Shown here: positions 27,753-35,580 of the stretch, one piece after another
Layout: each line of letters begins with the position of its first letter
Numbering within the stretch: position 1 is the first letter of the stretch
Origin: Opitutaceae bacterium
GTDB lineage: Bacteria > Verrucomicrobiota > Verrucomicrobiia > Opitutales > Opitutaceae
Reading direction: 5' to 3'
NCBI GenBank assembly: GCA_028284235.1
Contig: JANQSC010000058.1
Coordinates: 1 to 64,000, forward strand
Length of the DNA stretch: 64,000 nucleotides
Program-made: the position numbers and the translations under genes
The notes under the pieces: model-generated
Databases searched by the model: none
Told to the model about the DNA's origin: nothing
Seen by the model: the letters and a program-made list of their open reading frames with translations, nothing else

Positions 27753-27768
27753 TCGAGGATTCCCTAAC

Positions 27769-28800
27769 CTAGAATCGCCGGTCGATGCCGGCGCTCGGGA
27801 AGAGGTCGACGGGCTGGACGGAAGCGTCGCCGCCTTCGAAAATCCGGCTGAACGCAATCATCCCGGCGTTGTCGCCGGTGTGGGCGCGACGAGCAAGCAA
27901 GGCCGGGACGTTCGCGTCGGCTCCCAATCTCTGGAAACGCGACCGCAACGACTCGTTGTTGGAAACCCCGCCAGAAAGCCCGAGGCTTCGAAAGCTCCCC
28001 TTTTTCAAGGCTCGTTTCGTCTTCTGTATCAGCACGTCAACTACCGCTTCCTGATAGGAAGCGCACACGTCGGATTCGACCGTTTGCAAGCTCGACGCCG
28101 TCTGCTTCTCAAGCAAGTAGCGCAAACTCGTTTTCAAACCGGAAAAACTGAAATCCAAATTCGGCTTTCGCGCCAGTCCCCTGGGAAACTCGAACGCGTC
28201 CGGATTTCCACCTCGGGCCTTCGCCTCCAATTTGGGCCCGCCCGGATAGCCAATTCCGAGAAGCTTCGCCCCCTTGTCGAGCGCCTCGCCCGCAGCATCG
28301 TCGATCGTCTGCCCCAGGACTTCAATCGAGCGATCCGCGTGAATCCGCGCCAAGATCGTATTTCCTCCCGACACAATGAGCGAAAGATGCGGCAGCCACT
28401 CGGGAAGCCGCTGGTCGAAATCGCTCGGAGCGTTTTCGAACGCGTCGATGAACACCGACTGAGCGTGAGCCCGCAAATGGTTGGCCGCGAGGACCGGGAC
28501 GCCCAGCGCTGTAGACAATGCGTTGGCGACTGAAATCCCCATCGCCAGACAGCCCGCCAAGCCCGGTCCGGCAGTCACTACGATTTCGTCGATCCGGGAA
28601 AGCGAAATCGCCTTGCTCATTTCGGCAAGAAGCGGAGCGAAGTTGTTCAAGTGCTCCCGACTTGCCAGGTCCGGAACGACGCCTCCGTATTCAGAATGCA
28701 GTGACACTTGACTGCTGATCCACTCGCCGACCAATCCGCGCGACCGGTCCAGCAGAGCCAAAGCAGACTCGTCGCAGGAGCTCTCGATCCCCAAGATCAT
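27769..28800 (-). CDS. tsaD: tRNA N6-adenosine threonylcarbamoyltransferase TsaD
   Basis: TsaD transfers the threonylcarbamoyl group to A37 of ANN-decoding tRNAs, making t6A together with TsaB, TsaC and TsaE. The 343-residue protein opens MILGIESSCDESALALLD, then has the metal-binding NHLRAHAQSVF (H-x-x-x-H), the ASKHA loops LSLIVSGGNTIL and GLSGGVSNN, and a distal metal-site Asp in HTGDNAGMIAF. It starts 5 bp after the ctpA stop, so both are in one operon. Confidence 0.97.
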   Translation of the reverse strand: MILGIESSCDESALALLDRSRGLVGEWISSQVSLHSEYGGVVPDLASREHLNNFAPLLAEMSKAISLSRIDEIVVTAGPGLAGCLAMGISVANALSTALGVPVLAANHLRAHAQSVFIDAFENAPSDFDQRLPEWLPHLSLIVSGGNTILARIHADRSIEVLGQTIDDAAGEALDKGAKLLGIGYPGGPKLEAKARGGNPDAFEFPRGLARKPNLDFSFSGLKTSLRYLLEKQTASSLQTVESDVCASYQEAVVDVLIQKTKRALKKGSFRSLGLSGGVSNNESLRSRFQRLGADANVPALLARRAHTGDNAGMIAFSRIFEGGDASVQPVDLFPSAGIDRRF

Positions 28801-28805
28801 TCTCT

Positions 28806-30068
28806 TCAGGACTCGTCCAGCGCTTCCCGCAGCATTTCCAACGACGCCTGGAGCTGCCGGTCCTCGATCGGCTCGAATTCGTACCGCTCGATAAACTCTT
28901 CCAGCGGCATGGTCTTCAACCGGCTCCTCTGAATGTACAAATTGCCCTCTTCCTCCGGCGACAATTCGACCGCCACGTCCGGTTCGATTCCATTGTCGTG
29001 GATCACGTATCCACCCGGCGTGTAGTAGCGGGCGGTGGTCAACTTCAACCCCGTTCGATCGCTCAAAGGCAAAATACTTTGGACCGAGCCTTTCCCGTAG
29101 GTCTTCTCGCCCACGAGCTTAGCCCGGCCGCTGTCTTTCAACGCGCCCGCCACGATCTCCGAAGCGCTCGCCGATCCCGGATTCACTAGGATCACGAGCG
29201 GAAACGTGTAAAACCCTCCCGCGTTCTCCGCGAACCACTCTTCGGTCATGGAGGGATGCCTCCCTTTAATGTATACAATTAGCTGGCCGTCCGGAACAAA
29301 TTGGCCGGCGACTTCCACCGCGGCGTCCAGCAGGCCGCCCCCGTTGTTTCTTAAATCCAGAACGAGTCCGCGCATGCCGAATTCGAGCAAATCGTCGACC
29401 GCTTCGGCGAGTTCCTCCCCGGTTCGCTTCCCGAATTGGGTGATACGAGCGTAGCCGATTCCATCTTCCACGATCTCCGCCCCCAGTACGCTATTCACCG
29501 CGATCAAGTCGCGCTCCACTTCGAAATTGAGCAGGGAATCGATACTATCGCGCCGCACCGAAATCGCGACGAGCGTGCCCGGCTTTCCTTTGAGCTTCGC
29601 CACCGCCTCCATAATGTTCAGCCCTGTGATGCTCGCGCCGTCGACGCCAACGATCTGATCGCCACGCAGCAAACCCGCTCGCTCTCCGGGAGAGCCGTCC
29701 ATCGGAGCGACCACAGTGAGCACTTCCTCCCTCATTTCGACCTGCACACCGATCCCGCCAAACTCCTGGCTGGTCTCCTCGCCGAGCTCCTTTAGCCGGT
29801 CGAAATCCAAATACTGCGAATAGGGATCGAGCCCCGAGAGCATTCCGTCCAGGGCGGATGCGCTTAAATCCTCTAAGTCGGCCGCCGCTTCATCGACGTA
29901 GAGAGCATTCACCAGGCTCAGGGCTTCGCGTAGTTCCGCCGCCTGCTGTCGCGACTCCCAATAAGGTCCAACGCCTCCATGCCGGGCGATGTCGACTCCG
30001 ATTCGGTAGCCGTTCACCAGCAAGAGCGAAAAGGCGATGATGACGATTGCTCGCTTAAAAAAGTTCAT
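28806..30068 (-). CDS. Carboxy-terminal processing protease (S41 family)
   Basis: A CtpA/Prc-type periplasmic serine protease of about 420 residues from ATG 30068, which starts the signal/anchor MNFFKRAIVIIAFSLLLVNG. A PDZ domain spans about 85-165 (GGIGVQVEMREEVLTVVAPM and GERAGLLRGDQIVGVDG). The protease domain has LRNNGGGLLDAAVEVA, the Ser nucleophile in NPGSASASEIVAGAL (near residue 298) and the Lys base in VGEKTYGKGSVQSI (near residue 324). It trims C-termini of exported proteins. It lies upstream of tsaD. Confidence 0.95.
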   Translation of the reverse strand: MNFFKRAIVIIAFSLLLVNGYRIGVDIARHGGVGPYWESRQQAAELREALSLVNALYVDEAAADLEDLSASALDGMLSGLDPYSQYLDFDRLKELGEETSQEFGGIGVQVEMREEVLTVVAPMDGSPGERAGLLRGDQIVGVDGASITGLNIMEAVAKLKGKPGTLVAISVRRDSIDSLLNFEVERDLIAVNSVLGAEIVEDGIGYARITQFGKRTGEELAEAVDDLLEFGMRGLVLDLRNNGGGLLDAAVEVAGQFVPDGQLIVYIKGRHPSMTEEWFAENAGGFYTFPLVILVNPGSASASEIVAGALKDSGRAKLVGEKTYGKGSVQSILPLSDRTGLKLTTARYYTPGGYVIHDNGIEPDVAVELSPEEEGNLYIQRSRLKTMPLEEFIERYEFEPIEDRQLQASLEMLREALDES

Positions 30069-30158
30069 GGTAGCTCGAAACGCGCTCCTCCCGGGAAACG
30101 CCGACCGCAAAAGTTGAGGGTTGAACCGGTCGGCGAGACGACAAGAGTCGGCCCGTCA

Positions 30159-31190
30159 ATGGAGTACACTGAAATAGCATCCCCGTCGATACGGCAAGCC
30201 CTAGTGCGCTCCGCCGACGCGAATGGGACGCTCGGATACCGCCAATTTCTCGAAATCGCTCTCTATCATCCCGAATTCGGCTACTATAGAAAAGAGCGGA
30301 AACGGGTAGGACGCAGCGCAGAAACCGACTTTTTCACCGCCACGAGCTTCAAAGCGGCCTTCGCCGCCATTCTGGTCGAATCGAGCCTCGGCCTCCTAAA
30401 GCAAGCGGGTATCGACCCTGCGGCGACTACTTGGGTGGAAATCGGAGCCGAGCCCGGCGCCGCGCTGTTGGACAATGTCGACTCGCCGTTTGCCGAGAAT
30501 CGGGCGATTGGGATTGGCGAACCGATCGATTTGGAGGGAAATCTGGTCGTCTTCTCCAACGAGCTCTTCGACGCTCAGCCTTTTCATCGGCTCGTATTCC
30601 GCCAAGGGGCGTGGCTCGAGCGCGCAGTGGAGATTTCCGAGACGGGGCTGAGAGAAATCGAGCGGCGCCCCGAGGATGCGGAAATCCACGACGTTCTCCC
30701 CGAATTGCCCGATCCCGCGCCCGAAGGGTACTCGATCGACTTGCCCACTGGATCGCGGGCCGTTCTCTCAGAACTGACGAGAGGCGACTGGCGCGGGGCG
30801 TTCATCGCCCTCGACTATGGAAAAACCTGGAAAGCGATGACCCACGACACGCCCCAAGGAACCGCTCGCGCTTACTCGCGCCATTCCCAGTCGCCTCGAT
30901 TGCTCGAAGCAATTGGCGAACAAGACCTGACCTGCCACATCTGTTGGGACTGGCTTGAGGCGGACCTCGCGGATGCCGGTTTCGGTTCGCTCGTCCTCGA
31001 AAGCCAGGAGTCGTTCGTCCTCAAACGGGCTCCCGAGTTTGTCGCCAGCGTCTTCAATTCTCGATCAGTTGTGGAGAGCGACTTGAAGGGCCAGTTGCGC
31101 CAGCTCGTTCACCCGACGCTGATGGGGCAGAAATTCCAATCGCTCAGTGGCCTGCGAACCGCCCGCTCTGGTCGAGACGCCCCCTCGTGA
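30159..31190 (+). CDS. MidA-like (NDUFAF7-type) SAM-dependent methyltransferase
   Basis: 343 residues from ATG 30159. It opens with the family hallmark FLEIALYHPEFGYYRKERKR and has FFTATSFKAAFAAILVESS, then the SAM loop WVEIGAEPGAALLD. VFSNELFDAQPFHRLVF matches the conserved N-E-x-x-D-A motif. GAFIALDYGKTWKAMTHDTP and RAYSRHSQSPRL match the arginine-methyltransferase-like region. Relatives methylate an arginine of a complex I subunit in mitochondria; bacterial members are uncharacterised protein methyltransferases. It diverges from ctpA and precedes rpmB. Confidence 0.85.
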   Translation: MEYTEIASPSIRQALVRSADANGTLGYRQFLEIALYHPEFGYYRKERKRVGRSAETDFFTATSFKAAFAAILVESSLGLLKQAGIDPAATTWVEIGAEPGAALLDNVDSPFAENRAIGIGEPIDLEGNLVVFSNELFDAQPFHRLVFRQGAWLERAVEISETGLREIERRPEDAEIHDVLPELPDPAPEGYSIDLPTGSRAVLSELTRGDWRGAFIALDYGKTWKAMTHDTPQGTARAYSRHSQSPRLLEAIGEQDLTCHICWDWLEADLADAGFGSLVLESQESFVLKRAPEFVASVFNSRSVVESDLKGQLRQLVHPTLMGQKFQSLSGLRTARSGRDAPS

Positions 31191-31262
31191 CATTTCCCAA
31201 AAAACTGCTTGCCAAGCGTCCGGCCCTACCCTTTTTTCCACCGTTCTTAATCAATTTCCGAC

Positions 31263-31493
31263 ATGGCTAGAATTTGCGCAATCACCGGCAAGAGACCGAC
31301 CACAGGCAGCATCATCCACCGCAAGGGGCAAAGCAAGAAAAGCGGCGGTATCGGCACCCACGTAACCAAAACGACCAAACGCAAGTTCCGGCCCAACCTG
31401 CAACGGGTCAAAGTACGCCTCCCATCCGGCCAAGTGAAACGCCTCTGGGTCAGCGTTAAGGCGATTAAAGCCGGACTCGTCGAGAAAGCGTAA
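31263..31493 (+). CDS. rpmB: 50S ribosomal protein L28
   Basis: A 76-residue ribosomal protein of the large subunit. MARICAITGKRPTTGSIIHR carries the conserved N-terminus, and the core GKRPTTGSII, THVTKTTKRKFRPNLQRV and WVSVKAIKAGLVEKA are typical L28 positions. It is a single-gene unit followed by a strong intrinsic terminator. No Cys-zinc motif is present. Confidence 0.98.
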   Translation: MARICAITGKRPTTGSIIHRKGQSKKSGGIGTHVTKTTKRKFRPNLQRVKVRLPSGQVKRLWVSVKAIKAGLVEKA

Positions 31494-31521
31494 CGAACCC
31501 TCGTTCACCCTAAGAATTTCG

Positions 31522-31554
31522 AAAGCCGCTCTCCCACCAGGAGGCGGCTTTTTT
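31522..31554 (+). terminator. Rho-independent terminator after rpmB
   Basis: A stem AAAGCCGC-TCTCC pairs with GGAG-GCGGCTTT around a short CACCA loop, followed directly by a T-run (31549-31554). It lies 28 bp after the rpmB stop and 40 bp before the convergent cysH stop. Confidence 0.88.
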
Positions 31555-31594
31555 CACGTCCCGACACCTTGGTTCGAACGACACGCGTGACGCT

Positions 31595-32314
31595 CTAAAT
31601 CTGGAAGTCCACCGAACCCGAGGGCTCGTGCAAACCGCACTCGCGGCTTTGGCCCCCAAATCGCGTCTGCGCCTCGGTCATCCCCGCTTCGAGCTTGGAC
31701 GTGCTGTGCCAGTCGCCCAGGGAAACGTAGCCCATGTCCCACAACGGGTGGTAAGGCAGCTTGTTCTCAGTCAAATACTGGTGCATCTGGCGGTTGTTCC
31801 AATCGAGAATCGGGTAGACCTTCGTCATCCGGTTCTGATTCTCAACAATCGCCCGCTTCGCCCGAGTCTCCCCCTGCGAACGTCTCAAACCCGCCAGCCA
31901 AGCCCTCGCGCCCAAGTCTTCGACCGCTCGAGCCATCGGCTCCACTTTGTTCATGAAATTGTAGCGCTTCAACCCGTCCTCGCCCTGCTCCCAGAGACGA
32001 CCGTGCAAGGCCTCCTGCTCCGCCGCCGAAGTCGAAGCGCGGTACTTCTTGAGATTCAGATTGAGCGACTCCGTCAGCTCCGAAGCGAATCGATACGTTT
32101 CCGGGAAAAGATAGCCGGTATCGATAAACACCACCGGAATATCCGGAATCACGGAGGTCACCAAATGGAGCATCACGGCCGAATGCGTCCCAAAACTCGT
32201 AGTCATGATCAGCTCGTCTCCAAACATCTCCGCCGCCCAAGCCACTCGCTCCTGAGGAGTCGCCGACTCCAGGTCTATCTTCAAGGCCGCGTTTTGCGTC
32301 GTCTCAATGCTCAT
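31595..32314 (-). CDS. cysH: Phosphoadenylyl-sulfate reductase
   Basis: CysH reduces (phospho)adenylyl sulfate to sulfite in assimilatory sulfate reduction. The 239-residue enzyme has the PP-loop [37 protein letters not shown], the Arg-rich [15 protein letters not shown] and the catalytic C-terminal SRECGLHEP. It lacks the CC and CxxC pairs that bind the 4Fe-4S cluster in APS reductases, which favours the PAPS type with thioredoxin as donor. The promoter region before it is AT-rich. No other cys gene is nearby. Confidence 0.95.
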   Translation of the reverse strand: MSIETTQNAALKIDLESATPQERVAWAAEMFGDELIMTTSFGTHSAVMLHLVTSVIPDIPVVFIDTGYLFPETYRFASELTESLNLNLKKYRASTSAAEQEALHGRLWEQGEDGLKRYNFMNKVEPMARAVEDLGARAWLAGLRRSQGETRAKRAIVENQNRMTKVYPILDWNNRQMHQYLTENKLPYHPLWDMGYVSLGDWHSTSKLEAGMTEAQTRFGGQSRECGLHEPSGSVDFQI

Positions 32315-32436
32315 TTATTTAATCTCCAGTAAATCTATCAAGATATGGTGTTTTACTAGTTAGAATAACGGCGCTGTCAAGGGGTTGATTGAGGCAAATC
32401 GGACGATTTCGACCTTTGCGGCTGGATTTGAGCGGG

Positions 32437-35169
32437 CTACAAGCTCCCCAGGAGACGGGCGATTTCGTCGCGTTTGGCTTCGGTGTCTTCGAGTTGCTTG
32501 CGAGCGCCGTCGACCACATGCGGCGGGGCCTTGTCGACGAAGTTCGGGTTCTTGAGCTTACCGGACCCCGCTTGAATGGCCTTGTCCAGTTTCTCGAGTT
32601 CCTTGCTCAGACGCGTTTTCTCCGCCTCCACGTCGACCGCGCTGGAGAGGTCCAGGTAGACAGTTCCGAGAGCGGAGACCGACCCGGGCAAGTTGTCGAC
32701 CGACTCGCGCAGTTCGATCGTCGCCGCGCCGGCGAGTTTTTTGATTGTATCCAGATTCGCCTCAACAACCGCGCCGCTTTCATTGTCTTTGGGCGTCACG
32801 AACAAAGTGACATCGCGTTTCGAAGCCACATTGTATTCCGCCTTGGTCGCCCGAGCTTGGGAAATCAGTTCCTTTACGTTTTCGATTTGAGCCGCTCCCG
32901 CGGCGTCGATCGTCACACCCGCTTTTTCCAAAACGGACTTCAACTCGGAAGCGGTCAGTAGTCCTCCGTCCTGAATAAAACCGCCGTCAACCGAGTAGCC
33001 CATCGAGCTCCAAAGCTCCTCGGTAATGTGCGGCATCACGGGATGAAGCAAAAGCAAGGTATGCCGTATCACTAAATCCGATACCGCAAGAGCGGCGTCG
33101 TGACGCGGGTCCTCCTCGGACTGCAACATCGCTTTCGCTGCCTCGACGTACCAGTCGCAAAAGTCACCCCAGAAGAAATTGTGCAGCGTGTGGGCGAGCG
33201 CATGCATCTCGAACCGGGAGAACTGCCCTTCGATTTCCGCCATCGTCTCCAGAAGGCGGCTGAGTATCCAATTGCCATAGCCTTCGAGTTCCGATCCGGC
33301 GAGTCGACCCACAATGTCGTCCAATCTCTGGTTTTTGGATACGCCTCCCGCCATCTGGCGGAATCGGCACGCGTTCCACAATTTCGTGCAGAAGTTGCGG
33401 CCAATCTCGATCCGCTCCTCGGAGAAGAGAATGTCCGAGCCGCTGGGAGCGATGTTGATTATGCCAAAACGCAATCCGTCCGCCCCGAACTTCTCGATCA
33501 AGTCGAGCGGATCTGGCGAATTCCCGAGTGACTTGGACATCTTTCGCCCCTTCTCGTCTCGGATGAGTCCGTGAATAAAAATGTCTTTGAACGGAACGCG
33601 CTGGTCGATCTCCTCGTCGGTCAAGGCATCCTTGGAATTGCCGGTAAGCTCGAGTCCGGACATGATCATCCGCGCCACCCAGAAGAAGATGATGTCGAAT
33701 CCGGTCACCAGCATGCTGGTCGGGTAGAAGTAGTCGAGCTCCTCCTTCACCTTCGGGTCGTCGCTCGGCCAGCCGAAGGTAGCGAACGGCCAAAGATTGG
33801 ACGAAGCCCATGTATCCAGAACATCCTCATCCTGCTCCCAGTTTTCGGGATCCTCCGGCCCGTCGACCGACACGTGCCAGTTGGCGGGGTCGCTCGCGTC
33901 GGCCCCTTTGCGATACCAAACGGGAATCCGCTGCCCCCACCACAGCTGGCGGCTGATGCACCAGTCCTGAATATTGTTGAGCCAGTGGAGGTAGACTTTC
34001 TCCCAACGCTTGGGATGGAAACGGACGATCCCCTTCTCCACCGCACGCTTGGCCTCTTCGACTTTCGGGTACTTCAGGTACCACTGCTCGGAAAGGCGCG
34101 GCTCGATGGGCACGCCGGCGCGCTCCGAGAAGCCCACGTTATTCTCGTAATCCTCGACCTCGACCATGAGACCGAGCTCTTCCAGTTTGGCGGCCGCCAT
34201 CTGGCGGGCTTTGAAACGCTCGACTCCCTCGAACTCCGGCCCGGACAGGGCGTTCAAGGTCCCGTCCGGATTCATGACGTCTATCAGCGGCAAATTGTGT
34301 CGCTGGCCGATATCGAAATCGACTTGGTCGTGGGCTGGAGTGACTTTGAGCACGCCCGTCCCGAAGTCCTTCTCGACCGCTCGGTCCGCGACGATTGGGA
34401 TTTCCGCCCGGGGGAACGGACGCCAGCAGTGCTTGCCCACCAGATCCGCGTAGCGTTCATCTTCCGGATGAACCGCCACTCCCGTGTCGCCCATGATCGT
34501 CTCCGGACGCGTAGTGGAGATTTCGACGAAACGACCTGGCTCCTCCACGATCTCGTAGCGCATCTTGTAGAGTTTGCCCTTTTGGGGCTTCATTTCGACT
34601 TCCTCGTTGCTCAACGCCGTCTGGGAAGCGGGACACCAGTTCACCAAGCGCTTGCCACGGTAAATGTAGCCCCGCTCGTAGAGCTCTACAAACGAAGCCA
34701 GAACCGATCGCTGGTATTCAGCGTCCATGGTGAACCGAGCGCGGCGCCAGTCGCAGGACGCCCCGAGACGACGCAGCTGTTTGAAAATGATTCCGCCGTG
34801 CTCGTCCGACCATTGCCAGGCTCGTTCGAGGAACTTCTCGCGACCGAGCTCCCGACGCGACGTCCCTTCCGCTCGCAGCGCCTTTTCCACTTTGACTTGC
34901 GTGGCTATGGACGCGTGATCAGTGCCCGGAAACCAGAGCGCCGACTTGCCTTCAACCCGGGCGCGGCGGATGAAAATGTCTTGCAGCGTGTTGTCCAACA
35001 CATGCCCCATGTGCAGCATGCCCGTCACATTCGGCGGGGGGATCATGATAGTGAAGGGATCTTTCCCCGCTTCTACATTTCCGTCGAAACACCCGGATTC
35101 CTCCCATGTCTGGTACCACTTGGGCTCCACGGTCTTCGGATCGTAGCTTTGGTTCAATTCAGTCGGCAT
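32437..35169 (-). CDS. valS: Valyl-tRNA synthetase
   Basis: Class I synthetase charging tRNA-Val, 910 residues from ATG 35169. The HIGH-type motif is IPPPNVTGMLHMGH (about 43-56) and the KMSKS loop is GRKMSKSLGNSPDP (near 544). An editing CP1 domain lies between them (TTRPETIMGDTGVAVHPED). The C-terminal anticodon domain is followed by the coiled coil typical of ValRS (VEAEKTRLSKELEKLDKAIQ). The open frame runs to 35244, but the first 25 extra residues do not resemble ValRS. A repeat-rich gap separates it from the kinase gene. Confidence 0.98.
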   Translation of the reverse strand: MPTELNQSYDPKTVEPKWYQTWEESGCFDGNVEAGKDPFTIMIPPPNVTGMLHMGHVLDNTLQDIFIRRARVEGKSALWFPGTDHASIATQVKVEKALRAEGTSRRELGREKFLERAWQWSDEHGGIIFKQLRRLGASCDWRRARFTMDAEYQRSVLASFVELYERGYIYRGKRLVNWCPASQTALSNEEVEMKPQKGKLYKMRYEIVEEPGRFVEISTTRPETIMGDTGVAVHPEDERYADLVGKHCWRPFPRAEIPIVADRAVEKDFGTGVLKVTPAHDQVDFDIGQRHNLPLIDVMNPDGTLNALSGPEFEGVERFKARQMAAAKLEELGLMVEVEDYENNVGFSERAGVPIEPRLSEQWYLKYPKVEEAKRAVEKGIVRFHPKRWEKVYLHWLNNIQDWCISRQLWWGQRIPVWYRKGADASDPANWHVSVDGPEDPENWEQDEDVLDTWASSNLWPFATFGWPSDDPKVKEELDYFYPTSMLVTGFDIIFFWVARMIMSGLELTGNSKDALTDEEIDQRVPFKDIFIHGLIRDEKGRKMSKSLGNSPDPLDLIEKFGADGLRFGIINIAPSGSDILFSEERIEIGRNFCTKLWNACRFRQMAGGVSKNQRLDDIVGRLAGSELEGYGNWILSRLLETMAEIEGQFSRFEMHALAHTLHNFFWGDFCDWYVEAAKAMLQSEEDPRHDAALAVSDLVIRHTLLLLHPVMPHITEELWSSMGYSVDGGFIQDGGLLTASELKSVLEKAGVTIDAAGAAQIENVKELISQARATKAEYNVASKRDVTLFVTPKDNESGAVVEANLDTIKKLAGAATIELRESVDNLPGSVSALGTVYLDLSSAVDVEAEKTRLSKELEKLDKAIQAGSGKLKNPNFVDKAPPHVVDGARKQLEDTEAKRDEIARLLGSL

Positions 35170-35575
35170 CGGTCTCTTCTTTGCAAAGGGGGTAGCGATA
35201 AGTCTCCGCCAAATCGAAGACAAGCGGATTTTCCCCACCAACACCAGTGCTTGAATTCAACTCGACTCCGACGATCCACACACTCCGGCAGACACCTCGT
35301 TCAGACCCCAGTTCGGTCATCCATCCGAATGAAACCTCATCGGTATGTGGACCCCCCTGAGCAGTTTTCGTGGTAACGTTACCACGAAAACTGCTCAGGA
35401 GGGGGTCCGGGTGTTGTGTTGGCATGGGGGATGCCAGCTAATCGCGTTTCGCTTTTTTTCCCGCCCAGGATGTTGGGAGCGGTTGTACTCGCATGCTAGG
35501 GGTTGCACACACATGCTAGGGGTTGCACACACATGCTAGGGGTTGCACACACATGCTAGCGGTTTCGCTCGCGGG
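35170..35575. other. Repeat-rich gap between the hybrid kinase gene and valS
   Basis: This 406-bp gap has no convincing gene. It holds about 180 bp of unremarkable leader before valS, then a long palindrome (35349-35408), a short unique stretch (35409-35480), and five 20-bp tandem repeats that run into the kinase stop codon. Open frames drawn through it depend on the repeats and are not credible. Confidence 0.75.
35349..35408. repeat. 60-bp near-perfect palindrome upstream of valS
   Basis: The two halves, starting GGACCCCC and ending GGGGGTCC, are complementary over about 29 nt with a single small bulge. They meet at a central AACGTT inside CGTGGTAACGTTACCACG. There is almost no loop, so DNA cruciform formation or two fused, head-to-head inverted repeats of a mobile element are more natural readings than a transcription terminator. 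Confidence 0.85.
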
Positions 35576-35580
35576 CTAGG
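35481..35580. repeat. Five tandem 20-bp repeats
   Basis: Units begin at 35481, 35501, 35521, 35541 and 35561, each exactly 20 bp. The middle three are GGTTGCACACACATGCTAGG (the third of them ends in C). The first is GGTTGTACTCGCATGCTAGG and the last GGTTTCGCTCGCGGGCTAGG. The fifth unit contains the kinase TAG stop (35576-35578). The 20-bp period is close to two helical turns, so repeated protein binding on one face of the DNA is possible. Confidence 0.92.

Noticed and set aside
26963-27772. Second plus-strand frame over the isochorismatase-like gene
   Set aside because: It is a shadow in another phase; the triad motifs and the normal start are in the frame beginning at 26847.
33571-35376. 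Long plus-strand open frame antisense to valS
   Set aside because: It lies fully opposite a well-conserved synthetase, and its sequence is the high-GC shadow of that gene with no domain or signal.
35345-35539. Open frame through the palindrome and tandem repeats
   Set aside because: Its length is created by the repeats themselves; the translation is repetitive and non-protein-like.
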